This document shows positions 8,701 through 21,000 of a DNA stretch of 23,184 bases, piece by piece (within the stretch, counting starts at the first letter, position 1; every line of letters starts with the position of its first letter). A program made the translations under genes and the position numbers. The DNA comes from Baffinella frigidus (taxonomy: Eukaryota; Cryptophyceae; Cryptomonadales; Baffinellaceae), in assembly GCA_026770585.1 (NCBI GenBank), contig MU647215.1, positions 21,312 through 44,495 on the forward strand. The letters are read 5' to 3'. The notes under the pieces are model-generated. The model was not told where the DNA came from. It did not search any database and saw only the letters and a list, made by a program, of their open reading frames with translations.

Positions 8701-11700
8701 CACCGAAACCCGAAACCCGAGACCCGAAAATCTCAATTCTCTACCCTAAACTGCGTACGCTGGGGGCCCTCAACCCTCAACCCTGAGCGAGATACGAGAA
8801 AAGTTCTCGGACCCGCGCCTTCGTCTCTACACTGGTACTGTGCCAGTACCCCGAAAGCACCCCTACACCCTAAACCCTAAACCCTAAACTCTGAAACCTG
8901 AACCCTAGACCCGAAACACCAAACACTACACCGTCGAGGAATTTGTACCCCCAAACCCTAAACCCTAAACCCCAAACCCCAAACCCCAAACCCCAAACCC
9001 TAAACCCTAAACCCTGAACCCTTATTCCTAAACTCTCAACACTAAACTCCAATAAATCCCAGCCCCATACCCCACACCCCAAACCCTAAACCCTAAACCC
9101 CAAAACACGAAACAGAGGTGCTGCATCCAATCGTGATTATGCGGCAAACCAGCGACAACATCGAATGGGCATACCACACCGCCTCGGACCCTACAGTGGT
9201 ATGCCCCCTGTACCCTACCCCCCTATACCCTGCCCACACAAAAACATCGAATGGGCATACCACACCGCGTCAGACCCTACAGTGGTATTCCCCGCACCGT
9301 CTAGGGCTTCAGGTGCCAGGATATGGCGTCAGTTGGCAGGATAGGGTGGCAGTTGGCATAGGATAAGGCCGCGGTTGGCAAGGATAATGTGGCGGTTGGA
9401 AGAGGTGCTGAATCCATTCGTGATCACGCGGCAAACCGACGACAACATCGAGTGGACATACCACACCGCGTCAGACCCTACTGTGGTATGCCCTCTATAC
9501 CCTACCCCCCTATATCCTGCCCACATGAAATTATTGAATGGACCAGGGAAGGACCGTACAACGCATGTAGAGACTACACAACCAAGTAACCCTCCTGTAA
9601 TACACCATGCCAGGCGTTCCCAGCGCTGGCGTCCCTCCGTCTCACCACCACCTTCAAAATCGAGGCTTGGATTCCAAATTCCACAGATATAGATACCTTC
9701 AAAATCTGTGGAATGTGGAATCCACAGCCTTCAAAATCGAGGCTGTGGATTCCACATTCCACAGATATATAGAGACTATACAACCAATTCCACCCTTCTG
9801 TCATACCGAAGCACCCGGGGCCAGACGTTCCCTCCTCTGGCGTATATATGCGGATTCCGCAAAGCGGATTCCGCTTTGGCGTATATACGCCTAATCCGCA
9901 AATTCTGGCGTATATATGCCTAATCCGCTGGCGTATATATGCCTAATCCGCAAATCCATCCTGAAGCATGGAGCCTAACCCATACACCCGAAACAGGCGT
10001 TCCCAGCGTTGGCGTGGGACGCAACTTGTACCCTGAACCCTGGACCATGAACCCTAAACGAAACCTGAAACAGGCGTTCCCAGCGCTGGCGTGGGACGCG
10101 TCTCTCCCGCTGAACATCACCTTTCAACTCACGCCGGGCCAGATCCTGCAGGTGACTAAGCCCTGAACCCTCAACCCCAATCCCTAAACCCTAAACCCTA
10201 AATCCCGACCCCTAAACCCTCGGGCCAGATCCTGCAGGTTTCTAAGTCGCCAACGGCGTTCGGTTTTGGGTGTAGGGTTTCGGGTTCAGGGTTTCGGGCT
10301 TGAGGTGTAGTGCTGAACCCTAAACCCGAAACCCTGAACCCTAAACCCTAAACCCTAAACCCTGAACCCTAAACCCAATCCCAAACCCTAAACCCTAAAC
10401 CCTGAACCCTAAACCCTAAACCCTAAACCCTCAACTCTGAACCCTACACCCTAAGCCCCTAGTAAACCCTACACCCCCAAACCCAGACCCCAGACTTCAA
10501 ACCCCAACACCAAACAGGCGGTAAAGGTTATCAACTCGTGACCTAAACCCTAAATCCCAAACCCTACACCCTACACTTTACACCCTGAACCCACACACCC
10601 TAAACCCATACACCCCAACCCCCGAACCCCGAACCCCGACCTCCAAACCCCGAATCCCGAACGCTGGCTGTGCACGTCATCAAATCAACTCTTGGCCCAC
10701 TCCCCAATCCCTAAAACCCAAACCTTGAACGCCGAATCCTCGACATTCAACCCCAAACCCCACACCCCGAACCCCGAACACAGGCGGTACACGTTATCAA
10801 CTCGTGGCCCAAACCCTCAACCCCAAACCCTAAATCATACATCCTAAACCCATACACCCTGAACCCTAAATCCCACTCCCCGAACGCAGTCTGTTCAGGT
10901 TATCAACTCGTGGCCGGCGCTAGACCGGCCAGTGCTCTCGTACAGACGGACTCCGGGCGTCAACAATGACGAGCGGCGTCAGGTTTGGGGTTTGGGATTT
11001 AGGGTGTAGGGTGAAGGGTGTAGGGTGAAGTGTGTGAGGTGTGGGGTGTAGGGTGAAGGGGGCAGGGTGAAGGGTGAAGGGTGGAGGGTGGAGGGTGAAG
11101 GGATATGGGTTATGGGGTTAGCGTGGCGTCAACAACGACGAGAGGCGCCAGGTAGCGCCCCCTTGGGTTCTAAATTTAGCGTTGCGCGTTTTGCGTTTAG
11201 CATTTAGCGATAGTGGTTGGCTTCCAGCGTTTGACGTTAGGGTTAAGCGCGTAGCGTTAGGGTTTAGGTTGAGGGGTTGGGATTTAGGGTTTAGGGTTTT
11301 GGGTTTGAGGTTGAGGGTTGAGGGTGTAGGGTAAAGGGTTTAGGGTTTGCGCGAGCGGCGTCAGGTTCAGGGTTCAGGATTCAGGGTGCAGGATGTAGAG
11401 TTTAGGGTGGAGCGTGTGGGGTTTAGGAATACGGGTTATGGGGTCAGGATCCTGGGTGTATGGTTCATGATGTAGGGTGTAGGTTGTATGTTTTCAGGTT
11501 TAGGATGTAGGTGTTGCGCCAGACTGGCTAGTGCTGTCGTACAGGCAAAATCCGGGCGTCAACAATGACGAAAAGCGTCAGGTGGCGCGAGGGGTTTGTG
11601 TTGGGGGTTTAGGGTGAAGGGTGAAGGGGGAAGGGGGGAGGTTGAAAAGTGGGGGGTTTAGGGATATGGGTTATGGGGATAGGGTTTAGGGTTTAGGGTG

Positions 11701-12043
11701 ATCCCACGTTACGGTCAAGCTCGAACACTCACAGTTGTTTTACAGTAAACCTTTCTCTCTCTCCCTACAGTAAATCTTTCACTGTCTCCCTTCAGTAAAT
11801 CTCTCACTGTCTCCCTACAGTAAATCTCTCTCCCTCTCGCGCAGGTCTGGAACGTGGATGCGACGTTCTCGGGGGAGGTGCGCGCGTACAAGTTGGATCA
11901 CTCACTGTTACTTTACAGTAATTATGAAAAAATAGCTGTCTTACATGAAATCTCTCTCTCCCTCCCTCCCTCCCTCTCTCTTCCTCACTCTTTCTCTTCC
12001 TCCCTCTCTCTCTCTCTCTCTCTGTCCCACCCTGTTTTCTCTT

Positions 12044-12074
<31 letters not shown>

Positions 12075-15000
12075 GTCCCACTCTCTCTCTCTCTCGCTCT
12101 TACCCTCTCTCTCTCTCTCTCTCTCGCAGGTTTGGAACGTGGATGCGACGTTCTCTGGGGAGGTGCGCGCGTACAAACTCGACCACTCACCCGTCAACGG
12201 AACCCTCTCGGTCCTCAACCCTAAACCCTGAAACATAAACCCTAAACCTTTAACCCTCAAATCTAAATACACGCCCCACACACAAACTCGAGCATTCAGA
12301 CGTCAACTGCACACTCGCAGCCCTAAACCCCAAGCCCTGAACCCTAAACTCTACACCCTTCACCCTACACCCTACACCCTAAACCCTAAACTCTAAACTC
12401 TAAATACACGCCCTACTATCAAAGTTCGAGCACTAAGATGTCAACGGGACGCTCGCGGTCTCTACACCCTGCACCTTACACCCTACACCCTACACCCTAC
12501 ACCCTACACCCNNNNNNNNNNNNNNNNNNNNNNNNNNNNNNNNNNNNNNNNNNNNNNNNNNNNNNNNNNNNNNNNNNNNNNNNNNNNNNNNNNNNNNNNN
12601 NNNNNNNNNNNNNNNNNNNNNNNNNNNNNNNNNNNNNNNNNNNNNNNNNNNNNNNNNNNNNNNNNNNNNNNNNNNNNNNNNNNNNNNNNNNNNNNNNNNN
12701 NNNNNNNNNNNNNNNNNNNNNNNNNNNNNNNNNNNNNNNNNNNNNNNNNNNNNNNCCCTACACCCTACACCCTACACCCTACGCCGTACACCCTACACCC
12801 TACACCCTACACCCCACACCCTACACCCTACGCCCTACGCCCTACACCCTACACCCTACACCCTACACCCTACACCCTACACCCTACACCGTACATCCTG
12901 GTCTCGTGACCACTCTCGTGACCTTGCCTCGTGACCACAGGCCTCGTGACCACAGGTCTCGGGACCTTGCCTCGTGACCGCATCTCTCGTGACTGTTCTT
13001 CGTGACCAACCTTATGACCAGCTCGTGACCAGCTCGTTGCCACAGACCTCGTGACCACCGCGTGACCACAGGTGTCATACGTCTCCAAAGTACTGATCGA
13101 GACGCGCTTCGACACTGTGGACGTACCCGCGACGGTCCTAACCCAAAACCGAACACACTAACCCATGAACCCTAGACTCTGAGCTCTAAACCCGAAACCC
13201 GGAACCCAGAACCCGAAACCCGGAACCCGAAACCCGAAACTCGAAATCCTAAACCCTAAACCCGAAACCCGGAACCCGGAACCCGGAACCCGGAACCCGG
13301 AACCCTGAACCCAAAATTTGGAACCCGAAACCCGAAACCCAAAAATTGGAACCCGAAACCCGAAACCTTGACGAACTACGGACTTCGCGACGTTGAAAGG
13401 ATTTGAAAGGTCGTAAACGTTTTACGACGTTTCAAATTTTAAAACGTTTTTAAACGCACCGTTTCGAGTTTCCTCGTACAAAGGAGAATTTCCAAGAGGG
13501 CCATTCGGCAAATCGAGAACGCCAAGTTCTACCGGAATAGCTCTAAACACTGAGCTTCACCCCCTCATCCCTAATCTCCAATCCCCAACCCCTAAACCCT
13601 GAACCCTACACCCTACACCCTACACCCTAAACCCTAAACCCTAAACCCTAAACCCTAAACCCTAAACCCTAAACCCTAAACGCTAATCCCCAATCCCCAA
13701 ACCCTAAACCCTCATCCCCACCCTAACCGCTAAACCTCAAACCTTGGACCCTACACCCTAAATTAGACAACACCGTAAACCTTGATCCCTACCACAGGTG
13801 ATCGAGTCCACAGCCTTCACGGATACAGTCCATCTAAACGATTTTTACTAGAGTAGTATCCATTGCTTTGGATTGCAATCATTTACCCGCCCAGAAATCC
13901 TTGCGAAAAGGAGATAGGTCGCTGCTAAGTGGAAACCCTGAACCCTGAACCCTGATCTCTGACAAAGGTGATCGAGTCAGACGCCGCGTCCCCGCACTAC
14001 AACGTCATTTCGGAGCACACCAGAATCCGTCCTGATTTATGCTATTCTAAGCCTTGGTTATATGACTAAAAAGCATACCCACCCTACCTTCGGCGTTGGA
14101 AGCCTTAAGAAGAGGGACAGATTCTGGCGTGTTCCGAAATTATCCTCTTGCAAGGCTAATAGCAGAATAAAGACTTTAGCCCGAAATTGATGTCAACTTT
14201 GGCCTGTAGTAAAGATTTCACGATTTTATCGCAGCTCGATTTTTTTAAGCAGATTCTGGAGCTGAAGGTCAAATCTCGAGGATCTGCGCTTTCAGATTTG
14301 AAAAAGGATGAAATTTAGGGGTGAAATTTGGCGAAATACACCGAACTTCCATTTATGACTTATTTATTTGGCCTTGCAAGAGGATATGTCGTGCTCCCAA
14401 ATTAACCCTCAACCCCAAACGCTCAATAAGGTGATCGAGTCAGACGCCGCGTCCCCGCGCAAACTACACCCGAAACCGCCAGCCTTTATTCCCGATCTTC
14501 CTCATCCCTACACCCGAAACCTTACCTACTGATTCTCTACCAAGTAACGCCCTAACCCCCCCCCCAAAAGGTGATCGAGTCAAACGCCGCGTCGCCACGC
14601 TACAACGGTGGCCAGCCTCATCTCAAACAGGTTTCGAGCCTGCACCACACAACGCACCACAACAGGATTTCACGAATAACCCGTAAGTGGAGAATACATA
14701 GGATCCTACGGTAGGCAATACCGTAGGGACATAGGCTGGTCCTACGGATATCGTGACGGCGGCCAGCCTCATCTCAAACAGGTTTTGATCCTGGCACCCA
14801 CTCGATCAAATATCGGCGAATAAGACGTCTTGGTACCAAGAGATTCTCAGTTAGTACCGATAAAACCAATGGGCCGATCTGCGAAGCCCACCGTGTGGCC
14901 CATCCTCTCTGTGCTTTTCAACTACCACTCCACACAGCGGGCTACGAAGGGATTTCAGCCTAAATCGGGCCACTTTTCCGTTACCTTATCCGTAGGAACC

Positions 15001-18000
15001 CCCTTATGCCCCTACTGGTTGCCTACCGTAGGGTCCTAGGTCTTATCGCTTAGCGGTGTTCACAATTCCTTCGAAGTCTGCTGTGTGGTCACGGTGAAGG
15101 CCTCCACTCAACCCTCAACGCTGATCGTACCCTCAACCCTCAACGCTGATCCCTAAACCCTAAACCCTGACCTCTAAACCCTCAACTCCAAACTACCAAC
15201 CCCAACCCCCACACCCTACCCTAGGTCTCCGGCGAGGTCGTTTCGGGGCTGTGCGACCTCAACCCTCAACCCTGAACTCTATACCCTCAACCCCCACCTC
15301 CAAACCCTAAACCCCCCAGCCTACACCACAAACCCCGGACCCCACAACCCAAATCCCCAAACCCAAACCCCCAAATCCCCAAACCCAAACCCTTAACCCC
15401 AAAACTCGCACCAGGTATCTGGCGAAACGGGGCTGTGTGACGCGCTGTTTGACGTGGTGGGCGAGTGCCGGGACACGGTAGCCTCAACCCTACACCCTAC
15501 ACCCTACACCCTACACCCTACACCCTACGCCCTACACCCTACACCCTACACCCTACGCCCTGCGACGCGCTGTTTGACGTGGTGGGCGAGTGCCGGGACA
15601 CGGTAGCCTCAACCCTACCCCCCCACACCTTACGCCCCACACCCTACACTCTACACCCTACACTCTACACCCTACACCCTACACCCTACACCCTACACCC
15701 TACGCCCTACAACCTACACCCCACACCCTACACCCTACACCTTACACCCTACACCCCACGCCCTAAACTCTGCGCCCTGAACCCTAAGAGCACGCGTACC
15801 TCAAGCTAAACTCTCAACTCTAAACCCTATACCCTAAACCCTAAACCCTAAACCCTAAACCCTAAGCGCACATGCAAATCAAGGTAAACCCGAAACTCTA
15901 AACCCTAAATTCGAAATCTTAAACCTTAACCCCAAATCCCTAATCTCGAAACCCGAAACCCCAAACCCGAAACCCGAAACCAGATCGCTGTCCCGCGGAT
16001 CCACCGCATCGTTCCCACGGAGTGGAAGGTACCCACGCCAGGCTCTTGGATAGGGTATTCCAACCGCGTTCTTGGAGCCATTAGTGCGTTTTTCGAGCCG
16101 TTTTTGCGGTCGTTTGTCCACTTGTGGCGCAACAAAATTGACTTTTGAAATACCCTCCGAAGGACCCTCCCTGGCATCAGCCCTCCGAGGCGGACCGAAT
16201 CGAGGCTGGCGCATGCGCCAATTCCTCGGGCGGCACCTTCGAAAACGAATGTGCCACCCGAGGACGTGGCGCCGAACAATCGTCGATTTGGTCCGCCTCG
16301 CAGGGCTGGTGGTGCTTTTAGCTCTCAGGGTCCTCCCTAGGACTCCGTTCTCACATATCTCTTGAACTCTGGCCTCTCTCTCGGCGCCCCTACCACGCCA
16401 GAGTGGAGGAGGGGGTAAATTTGTTCAAACCGTATGTGGATACGGTATTGACTTTTGAAAACAACTGCCTTCAAGGGGAAATTGACTCTCGGCGCCACGG
16501 AGGTGCGTTGTGCGGTCGTGATGGCGTCCCCGAGGGCCGACTCACGGAACCTTGGGGCACTGTCCGTCGAGGTGCTGCCACCGTGTGTTGCCTCCCCGAT
16601 GCCAGTGGCGTGTGTCGCCCGCGCAGAACGCCCTGCTCAATTGCTTTTGGCAACAAAAATTACTACACGATTTGCTCATAAAAGTAATAGTAAAGCGTTT
16701 GTGTAGTAAATTGCGTTGCACCAAAAGCAATTAATTAATACGTGTATGGAGATTAACTCCGACACAGCTTCGGTGGGGGTCACACATGGCGGCCGTCTCT
16801 CGGCGCCCCGGAGGTGCGTTGTGCGGCGGTGATGGCGCGCGTCCCTAAGGGCCGACTCGTGGAACCTTGGGGCACTCTCCGTCGAGGTGCTGGGGCACTG
16901 TCCGTCGAGGTGTTGACTTTTGAAAACAACTGCCTTCAAGGGGAAATTGACTCTCGGCGCCACGGAGGTGCGTTGTGCGGCGGTGATGGCGTCCCCGAGG
17001 GCCTCGTGGAACCTTGGGGCACTCTCCGTCGAGGTGCTGGGGCACTCTTCGTCGAGGTGCCTCGACACCCTACACCCTATACCCTACACCCCACACCCTA
17101 CACCCTACACCCTACACGTGTGTTGCCTCCCCGAGGCCTGTGGCGTGTGTCGCCGACACACTCACCTGCCCAACGATCGACTCCGGATCGGTGCACGAAG
17201 GCGCGAGCGTGAAGCCAGTCCCCGAACGGGAGCCTTTCGCCTTGTACGATCCGTACACGCTGCTCCCTGGCCTGCGAGAGGAACATGCAATAAACTTCAT
17301 CAACGTTCAGCAGAACGCCCTACTCAGACACAGCTTCGGTGGGGGTCATACATGTCGGCCGTGTTGGTGGTAAGAACGGTCTCTCTCTCTCTCTCCAGGG
17401 TTTAGGGTTCAGGGTTCAGGGTTGAGGGTTTAGGGTTGGATCGGATCGTTGGCATGCGCCGTTGGACTACGGTACTCCGTACCAACGAGGAAATTCTTGT
17501 TCCAAGTTCTGGGCACACGCATTTGTACCACGAAAACGAAACGTGGCGTTCTGAAATTCCCTCTAATGACCTGGCGTAGCTAGGTGTGCGTCGCGTGTTA
17601 TGAGCTCTCACAGGCTGCCCCGCCGTGCGCACACTGTCCTGTCCTCCCGCCGTTTTGCCGCACCATTTTGACTGCCATTGTGACCGCCGTTTCACCCGCC
17701 TGTTGACCAGTTTAATCGAGAAACGACCCGAAAGTAGAGGGTAGTTTAGCCTACAGGTTCCCTACCGTAGGAAGAGGGGCTCCTAAGACCTGGTCCTAGG
17801 AGACCTACCTCCTACGGTAGGCCTGGTCCTCGGAGATCCGTAGGCTGGACTACCCTAATTCCGGGTCGTTTCCCTTTGAAGTTTGACAATCAGTTTGACC
17901 AAAGCAATGATGCGGTCAACAGGTGGCGTGGAAAGGAGCACCGCAGGATGCGTTTGAGGCGATGCGCGCCATGGCCCCGCACTCCTTCCCGGTCCTTGTC

Positions 18001-21000
18001 GAGGTGTGCTTTACTCCAATTTATCCCGATTTTTTCATCATTAGGCGCCCCCCCCCCCCTCTCCGAAGGTGCGTGATATGCCGCGAGATGACTCAGGCGC
18101 GACAGCACACATCATTTTACACCCCTTTCACTGGATCATCGTTCAACACCTTTTTTTCTTCGTTGGAAGGTGCGCGACATGTAGCAGCCGCGGCCGAACA
18201 CATCATTTAACACCCCTTTTCCTCCGCACACTCATGATTCGACGCCCCGTTTTTCACCTTGAAAGGTGCGCGACATGTCGCAGCCGCGGCCGCACGCCCC
18301 TCTCATAATCATTCAACGCCCCATTTTCTCCGCTAGATCATCATTTAACGCCCCTTTCCTCCGTTGGAAGGTGCACGACATGTCGCAACCGTGGCCGTAC
18401 GCCCCTCTCATGATCATTCAACGCCTCCTTTTCTCCGCACAACCATCATTTAACGCCCCATTTTTCACTTTGGAAGGTGCGCGACATGTCGCAGCCGCGG
18501 CCGTGCACATCATTAAACACCCCTTTTCCTTCGCAGAATCATTATTTAACGCCCCATTTTTCCCTTCGGAAGGTGCGCGACATGTCGCAGCCGCGGCCGT
18601 ACATCCCCGCAAAAAAATCATTTCACACCCCTTTCCCATCATTCAACACCCCTTTCCCATCATTGATGGCCCCTTTTCCCCACTTTGGAAGGTGCGCGAC
18701 ATGTCGCAACCGCGGCCCTACGCGCCGATAATGTTCGCGTTCGGGTACCCGATGTTCATCGGGTTCGGGCTGACCCTCGGGGCCTTCGTCCTCCTCTTCC
18801 TCTGGTACTGTCTCAGTCTTTTCAGGCTGACACATTTGGTGCGCCCGGGCGCTTTTCCGCACCAAAGTTGACGGATTTGTACCGGACTCCTGGCATGTCA
18901 ACTTGAGAATAGTCGGTTAACGCGATGCTCATCGGGTTCGGGCTGACCCTCGGGGCCTTCGTCCTCCTCTTCCTCTGGTAACTAGCCCCCGGTAGTCCCT
19001 GAGGTATTGGCCTCTGTTAGCAAGCGTGCTTCCTCGGCGCTCTCATCCTCAATTTCCTCTGGTAACTGACCTCGGATGGCCCCTACTTGCCCTCGGGGCC
19101 TTCGTCTTCCTCTTCCTCTGGTAAGTGGGGTTATCTAGCCACACAGTGGGCTTCTAGTGTTTCGGATTTGAATTTGGGGTCGGATTCTGGGGTGTTACGT
19201 GGCCAAATGTACCCCAGAACATCCGCAAAGTTAATTATCTCTGGGCAAGTTGACTTTTGTTGAAAGGTCCGTGGTCCACCGTGTGGTTGGGCTAACCAAT
19301 TTGGTGAGCCCGGGCGCTTTTCCGCACCAAAGTTGACGGATTTGTACCGGACACCCGGCATGTCAACTTGAGAATAGTCTGTTAACGCGATGCTCATCGG
19401 GTTAGGGCTGACCCTCGGGGCCTTCGTCCTCCTCTTCCTCTGGCACTCCCTCTTCTCCTCTTCTCCTCTGTTACACTGCGGTACAGGGGTACCTCGCTCG
19501 TCTGAAACTACCCCCTCCTAGGACCGCTGTAGGGTCCTAGCTAGGCACAGGCCTACTGTAGGATCCTAGGGGGTGGCACGTTGTTATGAGCGAGGTACCC
19601 CTGTACCACCTCGTCAACATCAACGGCACGGTGTTGTGCTCTGCTTTTCTGCGCCGTACCACGCAAGAGTGTAACACTGACCTGGGAAAACAAGTCAGTT
19701 CACACGGAATTTGTATCAACTTCCCGAAATTTCGATTTTTCTCTGGGGAGAATGTTGACTTATGAACTTTTGAAAATAGCCAGATCTGGCTATTTTTCCT
19801 GCACGGCACTCTGTCTTCCACTCTTGCGTGGTAGGCAACACCGTGCGCTAACCTCCGCTAAAAGTCCCAATGCAATCCCGTGCGCTGACCCCCTCAACCC
19901 CCTAACCCTGAACCCTCTAAACCTCAACTCCCCAGATGCCGGCTGAGGTTCCACCTAACCCTAAACAGCAACGCCCTACCGTCGGCAGTACCATACGCTG
20001 AACGCCGCTGAAAACTCTAAACTCTAATCCATATCCCGCCAGGTGTGGGCTACGGTGCCATCTCGTGAACATCAGCGCGCACCCTAAACCTCTTGAACCC
20101 TAACCCCCCTCCCCCCCCTCCCCCCCCTCACCACCCTAAACCCCCTAAACCCCCTACAATCTACAAGAGATCAAACTGCTCAATCCCCTGAAAGCCCCTT
20201 ACCCCTAAACGCCGTCAACAATAAACACGGGTGCGGTCTGCGGTGCCATCTCGTGAACATCAACGCGTGCGAGAACCAGGGCTTCCCCCCGATGTTCTGC
20301 CGGAGCAATACCATATGGTGTCCCGTGAGTGACGATCACCCCTTAGTGGCGAGTAACATCCAAGTGGCGAGCATCCCTTCGTGGCGAGTATTCCTCAAGT
20401 GGCGAGCTACTCCTTAAGTGGCGAGTAGTCCTTAAGTGGCGAGTCGCCTTACTCGATCCTCCGCAGGCCCTTCATGTCCTGATCCCTGAACCCCAACTTC
20501 TCAGGTGTGGGCTGCGGTGCCATCTCGTGAACATCAACGCGTGCGAGAACCAGGGCCTCCCCCCGATGTTCTGCCGGGGCAATACCATATCGCTTCAGTG
20601 GCGAGTAGCCCTTAAGTGGCGAGTATCCCTTAAGTGGCGAGTAGCCCTTGAGTGGCGAGTAGCCCTTAAGTGGCGAGTATCCCTTAAACTCGAAATCCGT
20701 CCCGTGCATGTGCGCAACGAGCGCGCATGCTCTGGCACGGATTTCGTGAAATCCGTGTTAAACCCTTCATTTCCTAACCCCTAGCCCCGAAAACACAGGT
20801 GTGGGTTGCGGTGCCATCTCGTGAACATCAATGCGCGCGAGAACCAGGGCCTCCCCCCGATGTTCTACCAGGGGATGCGCCGCTTCCGCGGATGGTAGCG
20901 ACTTTACATTAATGCCGTTAGGTCGACTGTTTTCGGGGTAAGCTCTTATACAAGAGCTGCACGCTTCCGCGGGTGGTAACGTGACGTAGAAAATTAGGTC

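Noticed and set aside
11804-12281. Ser/Leu and Arg/Glu-rich frames on both strands
   Set aside because: Translations of the CT microsatellite; only the exon segments at 11845 and 12130 look real.
12438-12977. Long TPYTLHP frame across the gap
   Set aside because: Spans 244 N and CCCTACA repeat.
18266-18871. 201-codon continuous frame including the last membrane segment
   Set aside because: The first part is the translated acceptor ladder (repeated ARHVAAAAVH/RDMSQPR); only the part from 18692 is taken as exon.
20341-20690. CRISPR-like array
   Set aside because: Units of 18 bp follow each other without spacers, and the setting is eukaryotic.
20449-20709. Protein with KGYSPL repeats on the minus strand
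   Set aside because: Translation of the 18-bp minisatellite over an antisense tail-exon copy.
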